Shown piece after piece: positions 18,942 to 28,241 of a stretch of DNA of 64,000 nucleotides. Each line of letters begins with the position of its first letter. Within the stretch, counting starts at the first letter, position 1. The position numbers and the translations under genes are program-made. This stretch comes from JAFGSI01 sp041287425 (GTDB lineage Bacteria; Chloroflexota; Anaerolineae; Anaerolineales; Villigracilaceae), in contig JBEULG010000003.1 in assembly GCA_041287425.1 (NCBI GenBank), forward strand, positions 37,211 to 101,210, given 5' to 3'. The notes beneath the pieces were generated by a model. That model worked only from the letters and a program-made list of their open reading frames with translations. It was not told the origin of the DNA and ran no database searches.

Positions 18942-20270
18942 ATGACCCGTCGCCTGATTGCCCTGTTTCTATTGATTCTCCCGCTGACAGCCTGTGCGCC
19001 GGCCGCCCCGACTCCGCTGCCGACCCCGACGCTTGTCCCCACCCCCGTGCCGGATGTGCTGTACGTCGATCCCGACCGCGATTTGGGCGCTATCAGCCCG
19101 TATGTCCTCGGCTCGAACTACGGGCCGATGCACGCCGTCCCGCCGGATATGCTGCCCTGGGCGTTCGAATCGGGGATCACAGCGCTGCGCTTCCCCGGCG
19201 GAGCGTGGGGGGATTCGATTGATATCCAGCCGTTCCAAATTGATCAATTCATGGTCTTTTGCGAGCAGATGGGCGCCATGCCGACCATCAGCGTCCGTCT
19301 GCTGGGAGGGACGCCCGAAGCAGCCGCCGAGTTGGTGCGTTACACCAACATCGAAAAAGACTACGGCGTGGTGTACTGGTCAATCGGCAACGAGCCGACC
19401 CTCTACGAGGAGCAGACCGGCGAGCCGTATGACACCGTCCGCTTCAACGCCGAGTGGCGGGCGATTGCCGAGGCGATGCTCAGGGTAGACCCCGACATCC
19501 AGTTGATGGGGCCCGAATTGCACCAGTGGGGGACGGATTACGCTTCCACGCCGAAGGACTCGGCCGGCCGCGACTGGATGACCGAGTTCCTGCGCGCCAA
19601 CGGCGACCTGGTGGATGTGGTCACCGTCCATCGTTATCCTCTCTGGCGGCCCGGCGGGCAGATGGTCACCATCCCGGAGATGCGGGCCAACACCCAGGAA
19701 TGGACCGATCTGGTCGTCTATCTGCGCAGCCTGATTTGGGAGATCACCGGCCGCGACCTGCCCATTGCCTTCACCGAGGTCAATTCCTCGCCGACCAGCG
19801 TGATGATGGGCGAGGCCACTCCCGATTCGTACTACAATGCCGTCTGGTACGCGGATGTCTTGGGACAGTTGCTGACGCAGCATGTTTTCATGGTCAATCA
19901 GTGGGTGTTGTCGCAACGCAGCACCGGCCTGGGTTTGTTCTATGGCAGCCAGATTCGTCCCACCTACTACACCTTCCGCATGTATCAGCATTTCGGCGAG
20001 CGGCTGGTCTATTCATCGTCCGGCTTGCCCGATCTCTCGATCTATGCCGCCCGCCGCGCCGACGGCGCCCTGACGCTGATGGTCATCAACCTGGGCGATG
20101 CGCCCCAAACCGCCCGCTTGCAGATTGCCGGGCTGACGCCCACCCAGGCCGAGGTCTGGCGCCTCGACCGCAGCCACAACGCAGAATATCTGGGCCTGCA
20201 GTCCCTGCCCGCTGATGGCCGCCTCGATTTGCCGGAGCAGTCGGTCACGCTGTACATTCTCGCGCCCTGA
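18942..20270 (+). CDS. Lipoprotein glycoside hydrolase-like (GH-A clan TIM barrel)
   Basis: 442 residues. The N-terminus MTRRLIALFLLILPLTAC is a lipoprotein signal with the lipobox LTAC, followed by a Pro/Thr-rich linker. The rest looks like a TIM-barrel glycosidase: RFPGGAWGD, then SIGNEPTLYEE (candidate acid/base Glu, about residue 151), then AFTEVNSSPTS (candidate nucleophile, about residue 279), and a C-terminal beta-sandwich. The NEP plus late Glu pattern recalls GH39/GH51 arabinofuranosidase-type enzymes. AAAGGAG lies just upstream of the ATG. It acts outside the membrane; the substrate is unknown. Confidence 0.75.
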   Translation: MTRRLIALFLLILPLTACAPAAPTPLPTPTLVPTPVPDVLYVDPDRDLGAISPYVLGSNYGPMHAVPPDMLPWAFESGITALRFPGGAWGDSIDIQPFQIDQFMVFCEQMGAMPTISVRLLGGTPEAAAELVRYTNIEKDYGVVYWSIGNEPTLYEEQTGEPYDTVRFNAEWRAIAEAMLRVDPDIQLMGPELHQWGTDYASTPKDSAGRDWMTEFLRANGDLVDVVTVHRYPLWRPGGQMVTIPEMRANTQEWTDLVVYLRSLIWEITGRDLPIAFTEVNSSPTSVMMGEATPDSYYNAVWYADVLGQLLTQHVFMVNQWVLSQRSTGLGLFYGSQIRPTYYTFRMYQHFGERLVYSSSGLPDLSIYAARRADGALTLMVINLGDAPQTARLQIAGLTPTQAEVWRLDRSHNAEYLGLQSLPADGRLDLPEQSVTLYILAP

Positions 20271-20317
20271 TGAGAACAACGGCTCGTCTCTGACATAGGA
20301 CGAGATAAGGAGAAGAA

Positions 20318-22414
20318 ATGGCTTACTTTGCAATTTGCATCTTTCTCTCGGCGTTTTTGCTCTTCCAGGTGCAGCCGATGATTGGGCGCTACATTCTGCC
20401 CTGGTTCGGCGGGACGCCGGCGGTCTGGTCAACGGTGATGTTGTTCTTCCAGGTTCTCCTGACCGGCGGGTATGCTTACGCCAACTGGCTGATTCGGCCG
20501 GGGCGGCGGCGCGAGGTCGTCCACCTCGTCCTGCTGGGCATTTCGGCGGCGCTGATGATCGGCCTGGGGCTGACGTGGAAGTCGCCCATCACCCCCAGCG
20601 CGGCCTGGAAACCGGCCGTGAATGTGTTCCCAGTCTGGGAGATTTTCAAACTGCTGGTCATTTCGGTTGGGTTGCCTTATTTCCTGCTTTCCTCCAACAG
20701 CCCGCTGATGCAGGCTTGGTTTCACCGCCGCTTCCCGGCCAGGACGGCCTACCGTTTGTACGCTCTCTCGAACCTCGGCTCGTTTCTGGCGCTGGTCAGT
20801 TATCCCGTCCTGATCGAGCCGCGTTTGCGCCTGTCGGAGCAGGGCTGGATGTGGTCGCTGCTGTATCTGGTTTACGCCGGCCTGGCCGGCTACGGGGCGC
20901 TGCGCGCCTTGCGCGGCGAACAGGCGGCGGGTGCGGAGGAGAGGCCGGCGGCCTCGGCGGAGGCGGCGCCGCGCCCGGCGGGGCGTCTCTACCTGCTCTG
21001 GATTTTGCTCGCTGCGACGGCCTCGATTCTGCTGCTGGCCGTCACCAGCCACATCACCCAAGAGGTGGCAGTCATCCCCTTCTTGTGGGTCCTGCCGCTG
21101 ACGATTTATCTGCTCACCTTCATCCTGGCCTTTTCGGGCGAGGGCTGGTACGCGCGCCAGTGGTTTCTGGTGCTGATGTTCGTCGCCACCTTATTGTATG
21201 GCTGGGCGCTGGTTTCGGTGGAGACGCTCAGCATTCTGGTTCAGATTGCCATCTACTCGTTCATCCTGTTCGTCGGCTGCATGGTTTGTCACGGCGAACT
21301 CTATCGCTTGCGTCCCCATCCGGCACATTTGACCTCGTTCTATTTGATGGTCTCTATCGGCGGCGCGCTGGGGGGCATTTTCATCAACTTCGCGGCCCCG
21401 TTCATTTTCGAAGGCTACTGGGAGATGCCGCTCGGTTTTCTGCTGTGCTGGCTACTCTTCCTGGCCGTCATGGTAATGCGTCCGGAGCCGATTCGCTGGC
21501 GGGCGGTGTTTTTGCTCAACCAGGTGTTGGTGTTCAGCGCCATCTTGATTGCCGGCGCCCTGGCCTTTCAATACATCCGCGCCGATTTGAAAGGTTCCCT
21601 CTACGCCGAGCGCAATTTCTACGGCGTGGTGCGGGTGCGGCCGGAGGCTGAGCAGGAAGGCGGCCTCCCCGACCGAATCATCTTGATTCACGGCATCACC
21701 ATCCACGGGGCGCAGTTCCTCGACCCGCAGCGCCGCGACCAGCCGACCATGTACTTCAGCGAGACCTCGGGGGCGGGCGTGGCCCTGCGCAATTACCCGC
21801 GCCCGGAGAGGGGATTGCGGGTGGGCGTCTTGGGGCTGGGCATTGGCACTCTGGCGGCCTACGGCCAGCCTGGTGATGTCTTCCGATTCTATGAAATCAA
21901 TCCGGCGGTCATCTCGCTGGCCGAAGGGCAGGGCGGCTATTTCACCTTTTTGCAGGACAGCCCGGCGGCCATCGAAATCGTCCCCGGCGACGCCCGCCTC
22001 TCGTTGGAAGCGGAACTGGCCGGCGGCGGCTCGCAGGAGTACGATTTGCTCATTCTGGATGTTTTCTCCAGCGATTCCATCCCCGTTCATTTGCTGGATG
22101 TGGAGGCCTTCGAACTCTACCTCCGGCACTTGCAGCCGGAGGGCATGCTCCTGGTGCATATCTCCAACCGCCACCTCGACCTGGTGCCGGTCGTCTGGAC
22201 CCTGGCCGACCACTTCGACCTCGCCTTCGCGCTGATTGACGATCCCGGCGGCCGGCCGGCGGTTTCGCGCTCGTTGTGGGTTCTGCTGGCCCGCGACCCG
22301 GCCCTGCTGCAAGCCCCGGCCATCCAGGCCCGCATCACGCCTATGGAGGGCTACACTTCCTCTATCCGCCTGTGGACGGATGATTACAGCAATCTGTTTC
22401 AGATTTTGAAGTAA
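20318..22414 (+). CDS. Spermidine synthase-like methyltransferase-fold membrane protein
   Basis: 698 residues. The N-terminal ~450 residues hold about ten to twelve membrane helices, starting with FLLFQVQPMIGRYILPWFGG, a hallmark of 'fused MFS/spermidine synthase' proteins. The C-terminal ~230 residues form a Rossmann domain of the spermidine-synthase type: VGVLGLGIGTLAAYG, FYEINPAVISLAEG, then DLLILDVFSSDSIPVHLL. The fusion is widespread in bacteria but its product is not established. It has its own Shine-Dalgarno site (AAGGAGAAGAA) and follows the lipoprotein gene by 47 bases. Confidence 0.85.
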   Translation: MAYFAICIFLSAFLLFQVQPMIGRYILPWFGGTPAVWSTVMLFFQVLLTGGYAYANWLIRPGRRREVVHLVLLGISAALMIGLGLTWKSPITPSAAWKPAVNVFPVWEIFKLLVISVGLPYFLLSSNSPLMQAWFHRRFPARTAYRLYALSNLGSFLALVSYPVLIEPRLRLSEQGWMWSLLYLVYAGLAGYGALRALRGEQAAGAEERPAASAEAAPRPAGRLYLLWILLAATASILLLAVTSHITQEVAVIPFLWVLPLTIYLLTFILAFSGEGWYARQWFLVLMFVATLLYGWALVSVETLSILVQIAIYSFILFVGCMVCHGELYRLRPHPAHLTSFYLMVSIGGALGGIFINFAAPFIFEGYWEMPLGFLLCWLLFLAVMVMRPEPIRWRAVFLLNQVLVFSAILIAGALAFQYIRADLKGSLYAERNFYGVVRVRPEAEQEGGLPDRIILIHGITIHGAQFLDPQRRDQPTMYFSETSGAGVALRNYPRPERGLRVGVLGLGIGTLAAYGQPGDVFRFYEINPAVISLAEGQGGYFTFLQDSPAAIEIVPGDARLSLEAELAGGGSQEYDLLILDVFSSDSIPVHLLDVEAFELYLRHLQPEGMLLVHISNRHLDLVPVVWTLADHFDLAFALIDDPGGRPAVSRSLWVLLARDPALLQAPAIQARITPMEGYTSSIRLWTDDYSNLFQILK

Positions 22415-22454
22415 ACCGATTCGGTCTTTTGCTGTTGGGCGAGAAGTTAAAGCA

Positions 22455-22504
22455 TCGAATTGCACGAAGGATATAGAGGCTTCTATACCATTCGTGCAAT
22501 TCGA
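22455..22504. repeat. Long near-perfect palindrome between convergent genes
   Basis: A 14-base arm TCGAATTGCACGAA (22455-22468) pairs with its complement at 22491-22504. The inner bases pair too: GG with CC and TATAGA with TCTATA around a GGCT loop, with single bulged A residues. The total is about 22 base pairs. It lies between two genes that converge and has no T-tract on either strand, so it is not a standard intrinsic terminator. Confidence 0.8.
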
Positions 22505-22521
22505 CGCGGGAAATACGAGGT

Positions 22522-23460
22522 TCACCCTTGGGTGATTTTCTCGCTGGCTTCGTCCAGGGCGCGAATCTCTTCGGGGGTCAATCTCCAGCCGAGAGCACCG
22601 GCGTTCTGGGCGGCCTGGGCGGCGTTCTTGGCGCCGGGGATGGGCAGAGTCCCTTTGCAAATCGTCCAGTTGAGGGCCACCTGGGCGGGGGTCTTCCCGC
22701 CATGTCCCTGGCCGATTTCGGTCATCAGAGCCAGCAGGGGCGGCAGGTCTTTGAGCAGCCGGCCATACTCGCCGGCGCGCAGGCCGGGCGGGGGCGAGTC
22801 GGGGCCGTACTTGCCGGTCAACATCCCTTTGGCCAGCGGACTATAGGCGATCAGACGCACGCCCAGTTCGTGGCAGCGTTCCAGCAGACCGTTCTTCTCC
22901 ACCCGCCGGTTGAGCAGATGGTATTCCACCTGGTTGGAGGCCAGGGGAATATCGTATTTGGCCAGCACGCTGTAGGCGCGCTGCATTTGCTGTTTATCGT
23001 AATTCGAGACGCCCACCGCGGCGGTCAGCCCGGCTTTGAGCGCCAGCGCCAGTCCTTCGGCGTAAGTCTCGATGGGGACGACCGGCGAGGGCCAGTGAAT
23101 CTGATACAGGTCCACCTTCTCCAGGCCGAGGCGCTCCAGGCTGTGACGCAGGGCGCGCACCACGCTGCCTTTCGTCAGCCGCCAGGGAAAAGGCAGGAAT
23201 TTCGTCGCCACCTGCACCGGCCGGCCGGCCTCCCGCATGAATTTGCCCACATAGCGCTCAGAGCGGCCATTGCCGTAGATTTCGGCCGTGTCCACCAGAG
23301 TCACGCCGGCCTCCAGCGAGGCGCGGAAAGCGGCGGCGATGTCCTCCTCTCCGTAGTCGCGGCCATAATTCCAAAAGGTGCGGTCGCCCCACGCCCAGGC
23401 GCCCAGGCCCATTTCGGCAGTGTGCAGAAATTTCACCGAATCGGGAATTTGACCATTCAT
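22522..23460 (-). CDS. Aldo/keto reductase
   Basis: 312 residues, a full-length (alpha/beta)8 NAD(P)H-dependent oxidoreductase. The catalytic tetrad is visible: Asp57 in TLVDTAE, Tyr62 in IYGNG, Lys87 in VATKF and His122 in YQIHWP. The late block LNWTICKGTLPIPGAKN is the usual cofactor phosphate-binding segment. The start has GGGAGAAG upstream. It is transcribed away from rnc and stands alone; the carbonyl substrate cannot be predicted. Confidence 0.9.
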   Translation of the reverse strand: MNGQIPDSVKFLHTAEMGLGAWAWGDRTFWNYGRDYGEEDIAAAFRASLEAGVTLVDTAEIYGNGRSERYVGKFMREAGRPVQVATKFLPFPWRLTKGSVVRALRHSLERLGLEKVDLYQIHWPSPVVPIETYAEGLALALKAGLTAAVGVSNYDKQQMQRAYSVLAKYDIPLASNQVEYHLLNRRVEKNGLLERCHELGVRLIAYSPLAKGMLTGKYGPDSPPPGLRAGEYGRLLKDLPPLLALMTEIGQGHGGKTPAQVALNWTICKGTLPIPGAKNAAQAAQNAGALGWRLTPEEIRALDEASEKITQG

Positions 23461-23491
23461 GATTCTTCTCCCAATGCAATTGTGAGATGGC

Positions 23492-23540
23492 GCATCGAAT
23501 GTTTCGGACCTGAACCGGCCAGTTCAGAAGCATTCGGTGC
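23492..23540. repeat. Nested inverted repeat upstream of the aldo/keto reductase
   Basis: GCATCGAATG (23492-23501) pairs with CATTCGGTGC (23531-23540), allowing one G-T pair. Inside it CTGAAC (23510-23515) pairs with GTTCAG (23522-23527). It lies 32-80 bases upstream of the reductase start, where an operator could sit. Confidence 0.5.
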
Positions 23541-23608
23541 CGCTGATTTCGATTGCAAATTCTGATCGGGGACAGCGAGCCGATTTTATCACAGTCTGCC
23601 CTGCAGGG

Positions 23609-23637
23609 TAGTCATCCGACTCGAATCCGGTTACAAT
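23609..23637 (+). promoter_or_regulatory. Candidate promoter of the rnc-smc unit
   Basis: TAGTCA and TACAAT are 17 bases apart. The -10 box ends 8 bases before an ATG at 23646 that opens a 12-codon frame and 79 bases before rnc. Confidence 0.5.
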
Positions 23638-23645
23638 CGGTGGGC

Positions 23646-23684
23646 ATGGAACGCGGCGATCGCGAGCCCCCGCCCCCCGGCTGA
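23646..23684 (+). CDS. Possible 12-residue leader peptide upstream of rnc
   Basis: ATG at 23646 opens a frame of 12 codons ending in TGA: MERGDREPPPPG. It has four consecutive Pro codons (CCC CCG CCC CCC), a sequence that stalls ribosomes unless EF-P helps. The ATG sits 8 bases after TACAAT, the same arrangement as at real first genes in this window, so it could be translated from a leaderless mRNA. The frame is not that of rnc, whose start is 33 bases downstream. No direct proof of translation. Confidence 0.35.
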   Translation: MERGDREPPPPG

Positions 23685-23716
23685 GGCTGGCGTTCCCTGA
23701 GTTCCGGGAGGTTGTC

Positions 23717-24445
23717 ATGGATGTACACCCGGCAGGGGAAGTCGAAGAATCCCCCTCCGCCCTGGCCCGCAGGCTGGGGCTTCCGTTCGATGACGTTTTC
23801 CTTCTGACGCGGGCGCTGACGCATCGCTCGTACGTGAACGAGCACCCCGATACGCTGGAGGACAACGAACGCCTGGAGTTCCTGGGCGACGCCGTGCTGG
23901 ATTTTCTGGTCGGAGCCTGGCTCTATAACCACTTTCCCGAAATGAGCGAGGGCGAACTGACCCGCATGCGCTCGGCGCTGGTGTGCACCGAGCAATTGGC
24001 CGAGTTCGCCCGCCGCCTGGACCTCGGGCCGGCAATGCGCCTGGGACGCGGCGAAGTCCAGGCCGGAGGCCGCGACCGACCGGTCTTGCTGTGCGCCACC
24101 TTCGAGGCGCTCATCGGGGCCCTCTACCTGCAGACAGATGTCCAAACCGTTCAGCGTTTCATCGCGCCTCTACTGGAACAGGCCAGCGAACGGGTCCTCT
24201 TGCAGCCCGACCTGTATGACCCCAAGAGCCGTTTACAGGAGTGGTCGCAGTCTCGCCATTTGGGGATTCCCACCTACGTCACCGTGAACGTAGACGGGCC
24301 GGACCACGAGCGCACTTTCGAGGTCGAAGTGCGCATCGGCGCCCAAGTCTATGGGCGCGGGCGCGGCCGCAGCAAACAGGAGGCCGCCCGCGATGCAGCC
24401 CAGCATGCTATCGAAGTCCTGGAACGCGCCGGTGAACTTCCCTGA
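23717..24445 (+). CDS. rnc: Ribonuclease III
   Basis: 242 residues. The catalytic domain has the signature NERLEFLGDAVLDFLVG, with the metal-binding acids there and in CATFEALIGALYLQ. The C-terminal ~70 residues form the double-stranded RNA-binding domain, from YDPKSRLQEWSQ to GRGRSKQEAARDAAQHAI. It cleaves double-stranded RNA in rRNA processing and mRNA decay. GGGAGG lies 5 bases before the ATG. It precedes smc by 51 bases, a common bacterial order. Confidence 0.96.
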   Translation: MDVHPAGEVEESPSALARRLGLPFDDVFLLTRALTHRSYVNEHPDTLEDNERLEFLGDAVLDFLVGAWLYNHFPEMSEGELTRMRSALVCTEQLAEFARRLDLGPAMRLGRGEVQAGGRDRPVLLCATFEALIGALYLQTDVQTVQRFIAPLLEQASERVLLQPDLYDPKSRLQEWSQSRHLGIPTYVTVNVDGPDHERTFEVEVRIGAQVYGRGRGRSKQEAARDAAQHAIEVLERAGELP

Positions 24446-24496
24446 GCGCTGACCGGATGTCGGCGCTTCATCTCCCTCTGGAATTTCTCTCCTCTT

Positions 24497-27400
24497 ATGC
24501 CTCTTCGCCTCAAATCGCTTGAATTGCATGGCTACAAGACCTTCGCCGGCAAAACCGCTTTCGAATTTGCCGGCGGAGTGACGGCCATCGTCGGCCCCAA
24601 CGGCTCGGGCAAATCCAACATCGCCGACGCCCTGCGCTGGGTCTTGGGTGAACAGTCCTACAGCCTGCTGCGCGCCAAGAAGACCGAGGACATGATTTTT
24701 TCCGGCTCGGACCAGCGGCCGCGCGCCGGCATGGCCTCGGCCACCATCGTCTTCGATAACGCCGACGGCTGGCTGCCGGTGGACTTCTCGGAGGTGGCCC
24801 TGACCCGCCGCGCTTACCGCGATGGACGCAACGAGTACCTGCTCAACGGTCAGCAGGTGCGCCTGCGCGACATCAACGAATTGCTGGCGCAATCGGGGCT
24901 TTCGGAGCGGACCTATACGATTCTCGGCCAGGGGCTGGTGGACGCCTCTCTGGCGCTCAAGGCCGATGAGCGCCGCCGCTTGTTCGAAGAGGCCGCCGGC
25001 ATCGGCCTCTACCGGGCGCGCCGCGAGGAAACCCTGCGCCGCCTGGAAACTACCCGCCGCAATCTCGACCGGGTGCTCGATATCCTGGCCGAACTGGAAC
25101 CGCGCCTGCGCAGCCTGGAACGCCAGGCCAAACGCGCCCAGGAGTACGCCCAGATTCAGGCCGACCTGCGCTTGCTGCTCCTGGATTGGTACGGCTTCCA
25201 CTGGCACCGCGCCCAGCGGGAACTGGTCGAGGCGCGGACGATGGCGGTCGAATACGAGGCCAAATTGCAGGAGGCGCGTCAGGCTCATCAGGCGGTGCGC
25301 CAGGAGACGGCTGCTTTCCGCGACCGGCTGCAAGGGCTGCGCGCCCGCCTCAATTCCTGGCACCGTCAGTCGGCGCAGTTGCATACCCAGCGCGAGACGA
25401 TCAGCCGCGACCTGGCCGTGCTCGACGAGCGCCGCCGCGCCCTGCTCGAGAACCGCGCCCGCAGCCGCAGCGAGCAAGCCCGCCTGGAGGAGGAATTGCG
25501 CCTGAGCGCTGAGCGCCTGGCCGAGGCGGCCGCCGAGGTGGAGCGTTTGCAGGCCGAGGCGGAGGAGGCCGGCGCCCAGATGGCTGCCGCCCAGCAGGCC
25601 CTGGAAGCGCGCCAGGCCGAGATGGCTGCTCAAGAGGCGGAACTCGAAGCCGCCCGCCGGCGCTTGAATGAACTGGAGGCCCGTCAGGCGCAGTTGCAGG
25701 CCCGCCTGGATGAGTTGATGCGCCGGGCAGCCGAGCAGGCCGAGCGCTTGGCTGCTGCCGAGACGGCCCTGGCCCAGGCCGAGGCCCAGGTGGGCGCCGC
25801 CGAAACGGCCCTCGCCGCTGCACAGGACGCCGCGGCCGGCTGTCAGGCCGAGTTGCAGCGCCGCCTGGCCGATTTGCAGACCGCCGAACAGCAGGCAGCC
25901 GAACAGGAGCAGGCTTTGCGCCGCCAGCAGGAGGAACGCGCCGCCCGCTCCGCCGAGCATAGCCGCCTTCAGGCGCAATTGCAGGTGCTGGAACAGGCCG
26001 AACAGTCGCTGACCGGCTACGCCGACGGCGCCCGTCTGCTGCTGGAAGCGGCGCGCCAATCCCGCTTGAGCGGGGCGCGCGGGGCGCTGTTTGCCGCCCT
26101 CGAAGTTCCCGCCGGACTGGAGGAGGCGGTCGCCGCGGCCCTGGGCGAGTACCTGGACGCGGTTTTGCTCCAATCGGGGACGCAGACCGAGCAGGCGCTG
26201 GCGCTGTTCGATTCGGATGCGCCTGGGCGGGCGGCGATTCTGCCGCTCGAATGGCTTTCTCCGGCCGAGCCGCTTTCTGCTCCGGCCGACCCCGATTGCC
26301 TGGGCCTAGCCGCCGATTTGGTCCAGGCGCCGGCCGAGTTGCGCCCGGCGTTGGACTTGCTGCTCGGCCAGGTGTTGATCGTGCGCGACCGGCGGGCGGC
26401 CCGGCGGCTGCTGGCCGGTCTGCCGGCCGAGGCGCGGGCTGTGACCCTGCGCGGCGAGGTCTTCAGCGCCGGCGGGCCGGTGCTGGCCGGGAAGCCGGCC
26501 CGGGCGGCCATCCTGGCCCGGCCGCGTCAGCGCCGTCAGGCGCAGCAGGCGCTCGCCTCACTTGAGGGCGAGACCGCCGCGCTGGATCAGCGTCTGCAAA
26601 AGACCGGCGAGGCGCTGGAGGTAGCCCGTCAGCAGGCGGCCAGGCGCGCCGAGGCAGTCCAGGCGGCGCGTCACAGCCTGGAACAGGCCCAGGGGGAGGA
26701 ACAACAGGCCCGCTTGCGGCTGGAGGCGGCCCGCCGCGAGCGTCAGTGGCAGGCGACTCAGGGCCTTCAATTGCGCGCCGAGATCGAGGCGGCCCAGGCA
26801 GAACGCGCCGGCGTCGAGGCGGCGCTTTCGGCCGCGGCGGCCGAGGTCGAGGCGACGCGGCGCCTCATCCAGTCGGGCAGCCTGGCGCTGGCCGCCCTGA
26901 CCCTGGAGGAGGTCCAGGCCCAGGCGGCTCATTGGCGCACCCGCCTGGCGGTGGCCGAGCGCGCCCTGGAAGACGCCCGCGCCCGCCAGGCCGAGCGCTC
27001 GCAGACGGCCGACCGCCTGCGGGAAGAGGTGGCGGCCCAGGCCGGGCGCGGGGCCGAGATGGATGCCGCCCTGGCAGACCTGGAGTCGCAGCGCCAGACG
27101 CTGCACGCCCAGGAAACCGGCCTGCACAGTCAGTTGGAGGCGTTACGGGCGTTAATCGAGCCGGCCGAAAGAGACCTGGAAACGGCCGAAGCCCAAGAGA
27201 TTGAATTACAAAACCGGGAGGCCGAGAGTCAGCAAAACCTGGCCCGCCTGGAGCGCCAATATACCCAGATTCAACTCGACTTGAGCCGCCGCCAGGAGGC
27301 GTTGGAAAATTTGCGCCAGCGCATCGAGGACGACTTCGGTTTGGTGGCCTTCGAGTATTCGACCTCGGTGGACGGCCCCGTCCCGCTGCCGTTCGAGGGG

Positions 27401-28102
27401 ATGGTGAGCCAGTTGCCGGTCTTGGCCGAATTGCCGCCCGATGTGGAAGAACAACTCTCCCGGCAGCGGGCGCTGCTGCGCCGGATGGGGGCGGTCAATC
27501 TCGATGCCCAGGCGGAGTATCTCTCGGTCAGGGAACGGTTCGATTTTCTCAATCAGCAATTGGAGGATTTGCGCAAAGCCGAAGCCGATTTGCACCAGGT
27601 GATTGCCGAACTGGACGACCTCACCCGCCGCGAGTTCCAGAAGACGTTCGAGGCGGTGGCCGCCGAATTCCACACCATCTTCCATCGTTTGTTCGGCGGC
27701 GGGTCGGCGCGGCTGGTGCTGACCGAGCCGGAGAATCTGACCGAGACCGGCATCGACATCGAGGCGCGCCTGCCGGGGCGGCGCGAGCAGGGGCTTTCAC
27801 TGCTCTCAGGCGGCGAACGCAGCCTGACCGCCATCGCGCTGGTCTTCGCCCTTTTGAAAGTTTCGCCGACCCCCGTCTGTGTGATGGACGAGGTGGACGC
27901 GATGCTCGACGAGGCCAATGTGGGCCGCTTCCGCGATTTGCTGCTCGAATTGAGCCGTCAGACCCAATTCGTCATCATCACGCACAACCGCAATACGGTG
28001 CAGGCGGCAGATGTGATTTACGGCGTGACGATGGGCCGCGATTCGACCAGCCAGGTCATCAGCCTGCGGCTGGACGAGGTCTCGGAGGAGTACTACCGCT
28101 AG
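24497..28102 (+). CDS. smc: Chromosome segregation ATPase SMC
   Basis: 1201 residues, the usual SMC length. The Walker A motif is GPNGSGKSN (residues 33-41). Two long coiled coils (about 170-500 and 660-1010), rich in Ala, Glu, Gln and Arg, flank a hinge around residues 515-650. The C-terminal head has the ABC signature LLSGGERSLTAIAL and Walker B VCVMDEVDAMLDEANV. It acts as a dimer with ScpA and ScpB to fold and separate chromosomes; those partners are not in this window. The gene follows rnc and shares its promoter by position. Confidence 0.97.
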   Translation: MPLRLKSLELHGYKTFAGKTAFEFAGGVTAIVGPNGSGKSNIADALRWVLGEQSYSLLRAKKTEDMIFSGSDQRPRAGMASATIVFDNADGWLPVDFSEVALTRRAYRDGRNEYLLNGQQVRLRDINELLAQSGLSERTYTILGQGLVDASLALKADERRRLFEEAAGIGLYRARREETLRRLETTRRNLDRVLDILAELEPRLRSLERQAKRAQEYAQIQADLRLLLLDWYGFHWHRAQRELVEARTMAVEYEAKLQEARQAHQAVRQETAAFRDRLQGLRARLNSWHRQSAQLHTQRETISRDLAVLDERRRALLENRARSRSEQARLEEELRLSAERLAEAAAEVERLQAEAEEAGAQMAAAQQALEARQAEMAAQEAELEAARRRLNELEARQAQLQARLDELMRRAAEQAERLAAAETALAQAEAQVGAAETALAAAQDAAAGCQAELQRRLADLQTAEQQAAEQEQALRRQQEERAARSAEHSRLQAQLQVLEQAEQSLTGYADGARLLLEAARQSRLSGARGALFAALEVPAGLEEAVAAALGEYLDAVLLQSGTQTEQALALFDSDAPGRAAILPLEWLSPAEPLSAPADPDCLGLAADLVQAPAELRPALDLLLGQVLIVRDRRAARRLLAGLPAEARAVTLRGEVFSAGGPVLAGKPARAAILARPRQRRQAQQALASLEGETAALDQRLQKTGEALEVARQQAARRAEAVQAARHSLEQAQGEEQQARLRLEAARRERQWQATQGLQLRAEIEAAQAERAGVEAALSAAAAEVEATRRLIQSGSLALAALTLEEVQAQAAHWRTRLAVAERALEDARARQAERSQTADRLREEVAAQAGRGAEMDAALADLESQRQTLHAQETGLHSQLEALRALIEPAERDLETAEAQEIELQNREAESQQNLARLERQYTQIQLDLSRRQEALENLRQRIEDDFGLVAFEYSTSVDGPVPLPFEGMVSQLPVLAELPPDVEEQLSRQRALLRRMGAVNLDAQAEYLSVRERFDFLNQQLEDLRKAEADLHQVIAELDDLTRREFQKTFEAVAAEFHTIFHRLFGGGSARLVLTEPENLTETGIDIEARLPGRREQGLSLLSGGERSLTAIALVFALLKVSPTPVCVMDEVDAMLDEANVGRFRDLLLELSRQTQFVIITHNRNTVQAADVIYGVTMGRDSTSQVISLRLDEVSEEYYR

Positions 28103-28183
28103 GGCCGCCTGGGCGGCCAGGCAATCTGCTCATGACCTTTGGGGACAGCCAACCGAGACGGGTGGGCGGCGACGAATAAAGGC

Positions 28184-28220
28184 AAAAAACGCACGGTCGG
28201 CCTGGGAGGGCGACCGTGCG
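28184..28220. terminator. Terminator between smc and the PpiC gene, best on the minus strand
   Basis: CGCACGGTCG (28190-28199) pairs with CGACCGTGCG (28211-28220). On the minus strand six T residues follow, serving the PpiC gene that ends at 28242. On the plus strand only TTT follows, so it may weakly end smc as well. Confidence 0.8.
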
Positions 28221-28241
28221 TTTGTGCGACCAGCCAAAAGG

